Source of the DNA: an uncultured Bacteroidales bacterium
GTDB lineage: Bacteria; Bacteroidota; Bacteroidia; Bacteroidales; UBA932
Reading direction: 5' to 3'
Length of the DNA: 13,833 nt
NCBI GenBank assembly: GCA_945983015.1
Contig: CAMFSN010000037.1
Coordinates: 1 to 13,833 of the forward strand
Both the position numbers and the translations under genes were made by a program. Numbering within the stretch: the stretch's first letter is position 1; every line of letters starts with the position of its first letter. Under the pieces are notes generated by a model, which was not told the origin of the DNA, ran no database searches, and worked only from the letters and a program-made list of their open reading frames with translations. Below are positions 12,077 through 13,833 of this stretch, one piece after another.

Positions 12077-13833
12077 AAAAATTGCTCGCATTCCTTTCTG
12101 CACTCGCGCTGACACTTACAGCCGGAGTACAGGCCTATGCCCAGAACACCTTCGTCGTAGAAGGTGTGATAGTGGACGAATTCGGTCCTATCGGAGGAGC
12201 TGGAGTATTGGAACAGGGCACCACCAATGGTGTCGCTACCGACCTTGACGGTGCATTCAGCCTGAAGGTTTCCTCTCCTGACGCTATCATCGAAATCAGT
12301 TTCGTGGGTTATGCTACAGTTACTTTCAAAGCAAGTGACTTACCTAAAACTATCGTATTGAAAGAAGATACCCTCTTCCTCGAAGAGGCCGTCGCCATCG
12401 GTTACGGTTCTCAGAAGAAGAAAGAGGTGACAAGCTCTGTCGCCTCTGTGAAGTCTGAAGATTTCAACGCCGGTATCAAGACCAGTCCAGTAGGTTTGCT
12501 GCAAGGTAAAGTGGCAGGTCTTAACATCAGCCGAACCACTGCAGACCCTACTTCCACAGGTTTCAATGTTCAGATTCGTGGTTTCTCCACCCTTGACAAA
12601 GGTGCAGGTACCAGCCCGCTTTACATCGTGGACGGTGTTCCTGTAAGCAACATTGATAATATCTCTCCGGATGAAATCGCCTCTATGGACGTCCTCAAGG
12701 ACGGTTCTGCAGCCGCCATCTACGGTACTCGCGGTACAAATGGTGTTATTATCATTACTACCAAGAGAGGAGACAACTTTAACGAAGTAGCTTCTACCAG
12801 GGTTGAATACGCCGGCTATGCTTCAGTATCCGTTCGTAACGGAGACCTGGGAATGGCAAGTCCTGAGGAATATCGTAATCTTGAAACCCTTTCCGGTGGA
12901 GCAGTTAAACCTCTGCTTGTAAATGAGGATGTAAATACCGACTGGATGAATGAAATGTGCCGCTCAGCCGCCTTGACCCACAATCACAACGTGGCTATCG
13001 TAGGTTCTTCCAGCAAATTCAACTATCGCGCTTCCATCAATTACAAAAATGCCGAGGGTATTGCGAAAAACAATAACAGAAGTGAACTGATCGGAAAAAT
13101 CGCCGCATCTCAGAAAGCCCTTGACGGCTGGCTCGAACTTCAGTATGATCTCTCCTACATGCATTATCGTAACGATTATTTCACAGGAGACTTCAAGATG
13201 GCAGCAATTCTCAACCCTACATATCCTATCTATGATCCTGAAACAGATTCCGGATACTATACCCCTCAGGGAACAGGTGAGACTAACCCTGTCGAGGCAC
13301 TGAATAACAAGGAAAGCTATCAGCAAGGTAATTATTTCAGGGGTTCTGTAAAGGCTACGGTAAACGTCAAGCCTATCGAAGGTTTGAAGATCAATGCCTT
13401 CGGCGCCATAGAAGAAGGTGACAACTATAACTTCTGGGCAAATGGAAGATTGAACAAAGACAAAGAAGGTACTGGAAGGGCTGGTCGTAGCGTAAGCAGT
13501 TCCTGGAACAGACTCTTCGAGGCTACTGCAGACTATTCTAACACCTTTGACGGTCACCACTTCGCTGCTGTAGCAGGTTTCTCCTGGCAGAACTTCCTCT
13601 ATGACGGATCAAGTCTGGAGAACAAAGGCTTCCCTACAGAGTCATCCAAGTATTTCCAGATGGGTAACGGTGATCCAGAGAAGACCTATATGAAGATGTC
13701 TTCGTACAGAAATTCTAACACCCTCGCAGCCTTCTTCGGTCGTGTAAACTATAACTACGAAGAGAAGTATCTGGCTTCAGTATCACTTCGCCGTGAAGGT
13801 TCATCTCGTTTCGGTGCTAACAACAAATGGGGT
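12073..13833 (+). CDS. SusC/RagA-type TonB-dependent outer-membrane transporter (3' end beyond window)
   Basis: The first 587 residues are present in an open frame to the window edge. A signal peptide ends in AYA before Gln24. A carboxypeptidase-regulatory-like domain (about 27-98: VEGVIVDEFG, ATDLDGAFSLKV, ISFVGYATV) is typical of SusC proteins. The TonB-box-like EEAVAIGYGSQKKKE (104-118) comes next. The plug domain has LLQGKVAGLNI (142-152), QIRGFST (167-173), PLYIVDGVP (182-190) and VLKDGSAAAIYGTRGTNGVIIITTKRG (207-233). The rest is the start of the beta barrel. It would import an oligosaccharide or peptide with a SusD-like lipoprotein, expected just downstream. Its ATG overlaps the MFS stop as ATGA, so it lies second in its operon, unusual for a SusC gene. 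Confidence 0.95.
   Translation, partial: MKKLLAFLSALALTLTAGVQAYAQNTFVVEGVIVDEFGPIGGAGVLEQGTTNGVATDLDGAFSLKVSSPDAIIEISFVGYATVTFKASDLPKTIVLKEDTLFLEEAVAIGYGSQKKKEVTSSVASVKSEDFNAGIKTSPVGLLQGKVAGLNISRTTADPTSTGFNVQIRGFSTLDKGAGTSPLYIVDGVPVSNIDNISPDEIASMDVLKDGSAAAIYGTRGTNGVIIITTKRGDNFNEVASTRVEYAGYASVSVRNGDLGMASPEEYRNLETLSGGAVKPLLVNEDVNTDWMNEMCRSAALTHNHNVAIVGSSSKFNYRASINYKNAEGIAKNNNRSELIGKIAASQKALDGWLELQYDLSYMHYRNDYFTGDFKMAAILNPTYPIYDPETDSGYYTPQGTGETNPVEALNNKESYQQGNYFRGSVKATVNVKPIEGLKINAFGAIEEGDNYNFWANGRLNKDKEGTGRAGRSVSSSWNRLFEATADYSNTFDGHHFAAVAGFSWQNFLYDGSSLENKGFPTESSKYFQMGNGDPEKTYMKMSSYRNSNTLAAFFGRVNYNYEEKYLASVSLRREGSSRFGANNKWG

Noticed and set aside
12964..13560. 198-residue open frame on the minus strand inside the SusC gene
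   Set aside because: It is antisense to a clearly coding, motif-rich SusC frame and shows no family features.

Overview
The window looks like chromosomal DNA from a member of the Bacteroidota, most likely order Bacteroidales. The pointers are a SusC-type TonB-dependent transporter, a DUF1573 protein, promoters of the TTTG-N19-TAnnTTTG type, A/T-rich leaders almost devoid of Shine-Dalgarno (SD) sequences, and gene neighbourhoods (rpsF-rpsR, hpt-adk, parE) typical of this phylum. No rRNA or tRNA gene, CRISPR array or insertion sequence was recognised.

Left part (1-4346). On the minus strand, rpsF and the start of rpsR form a ribosomal-protein operon behind a textbook promoter. Upstream of it, also on the minus strand, parE (topoisomerase IV subunit B) is followed after one base by a small PlsC-type acyltransferase. 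Next is a secreted DUF1573 protein, divergent from a 57-residue 2[4Fe-4S] ferredoxin on the plus strand that ends in a strong intrinsic terminator.

Middle (4347-8460). An Rpn-family PD-(D/E)XK nuclease lies on the minus strand. Its C-terminal end carries four-residue repeats and possible internal starts, as in Rpn 'gene-within-gene' toxin-antitoxin loci. A 600-base gene-free stretch separates it from ffh; this stretch is rich in inverted repeats and holds an RNA-like three-way-junction motif. A tight plus-strand operon ffh-hpt-adk follows: protein targeting, then purine salvage and nucleotide interconversion. It ends in a perfect 12-bp hairpin facing the next operon.

Right part (8478-13833). 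A LytS-like histidine kinase and a LytTR response regulator, adjacent on the minus strand, diverge from an operon of an SLC45-like MFS sugar transporter and a SusC-like outer-membrane transporter. The MFS stop and susC start overlap by four bases, and susC runs off the window. The 175-base divergent region carries three TTCGTCA repeats at an exact 21-base pitch. These fit a LytTR operator that could control both the two-component system and the uptake operon. My reading is a nutrient-uptake locus run by a LytTR system rather than by the usual SusR, hybrid two-component or ECF/anti-sigma regulators; the substrate is unknown, with an alpha-glucoside the best guess from the SLC45 family.

The signals most worth following up are the 21-base operator array, the only SD in the window sitting in front of rpsR (bS18, one of the proteins that hides the anti-SD in this phylum), and the possible Rpn internal antitoxin.
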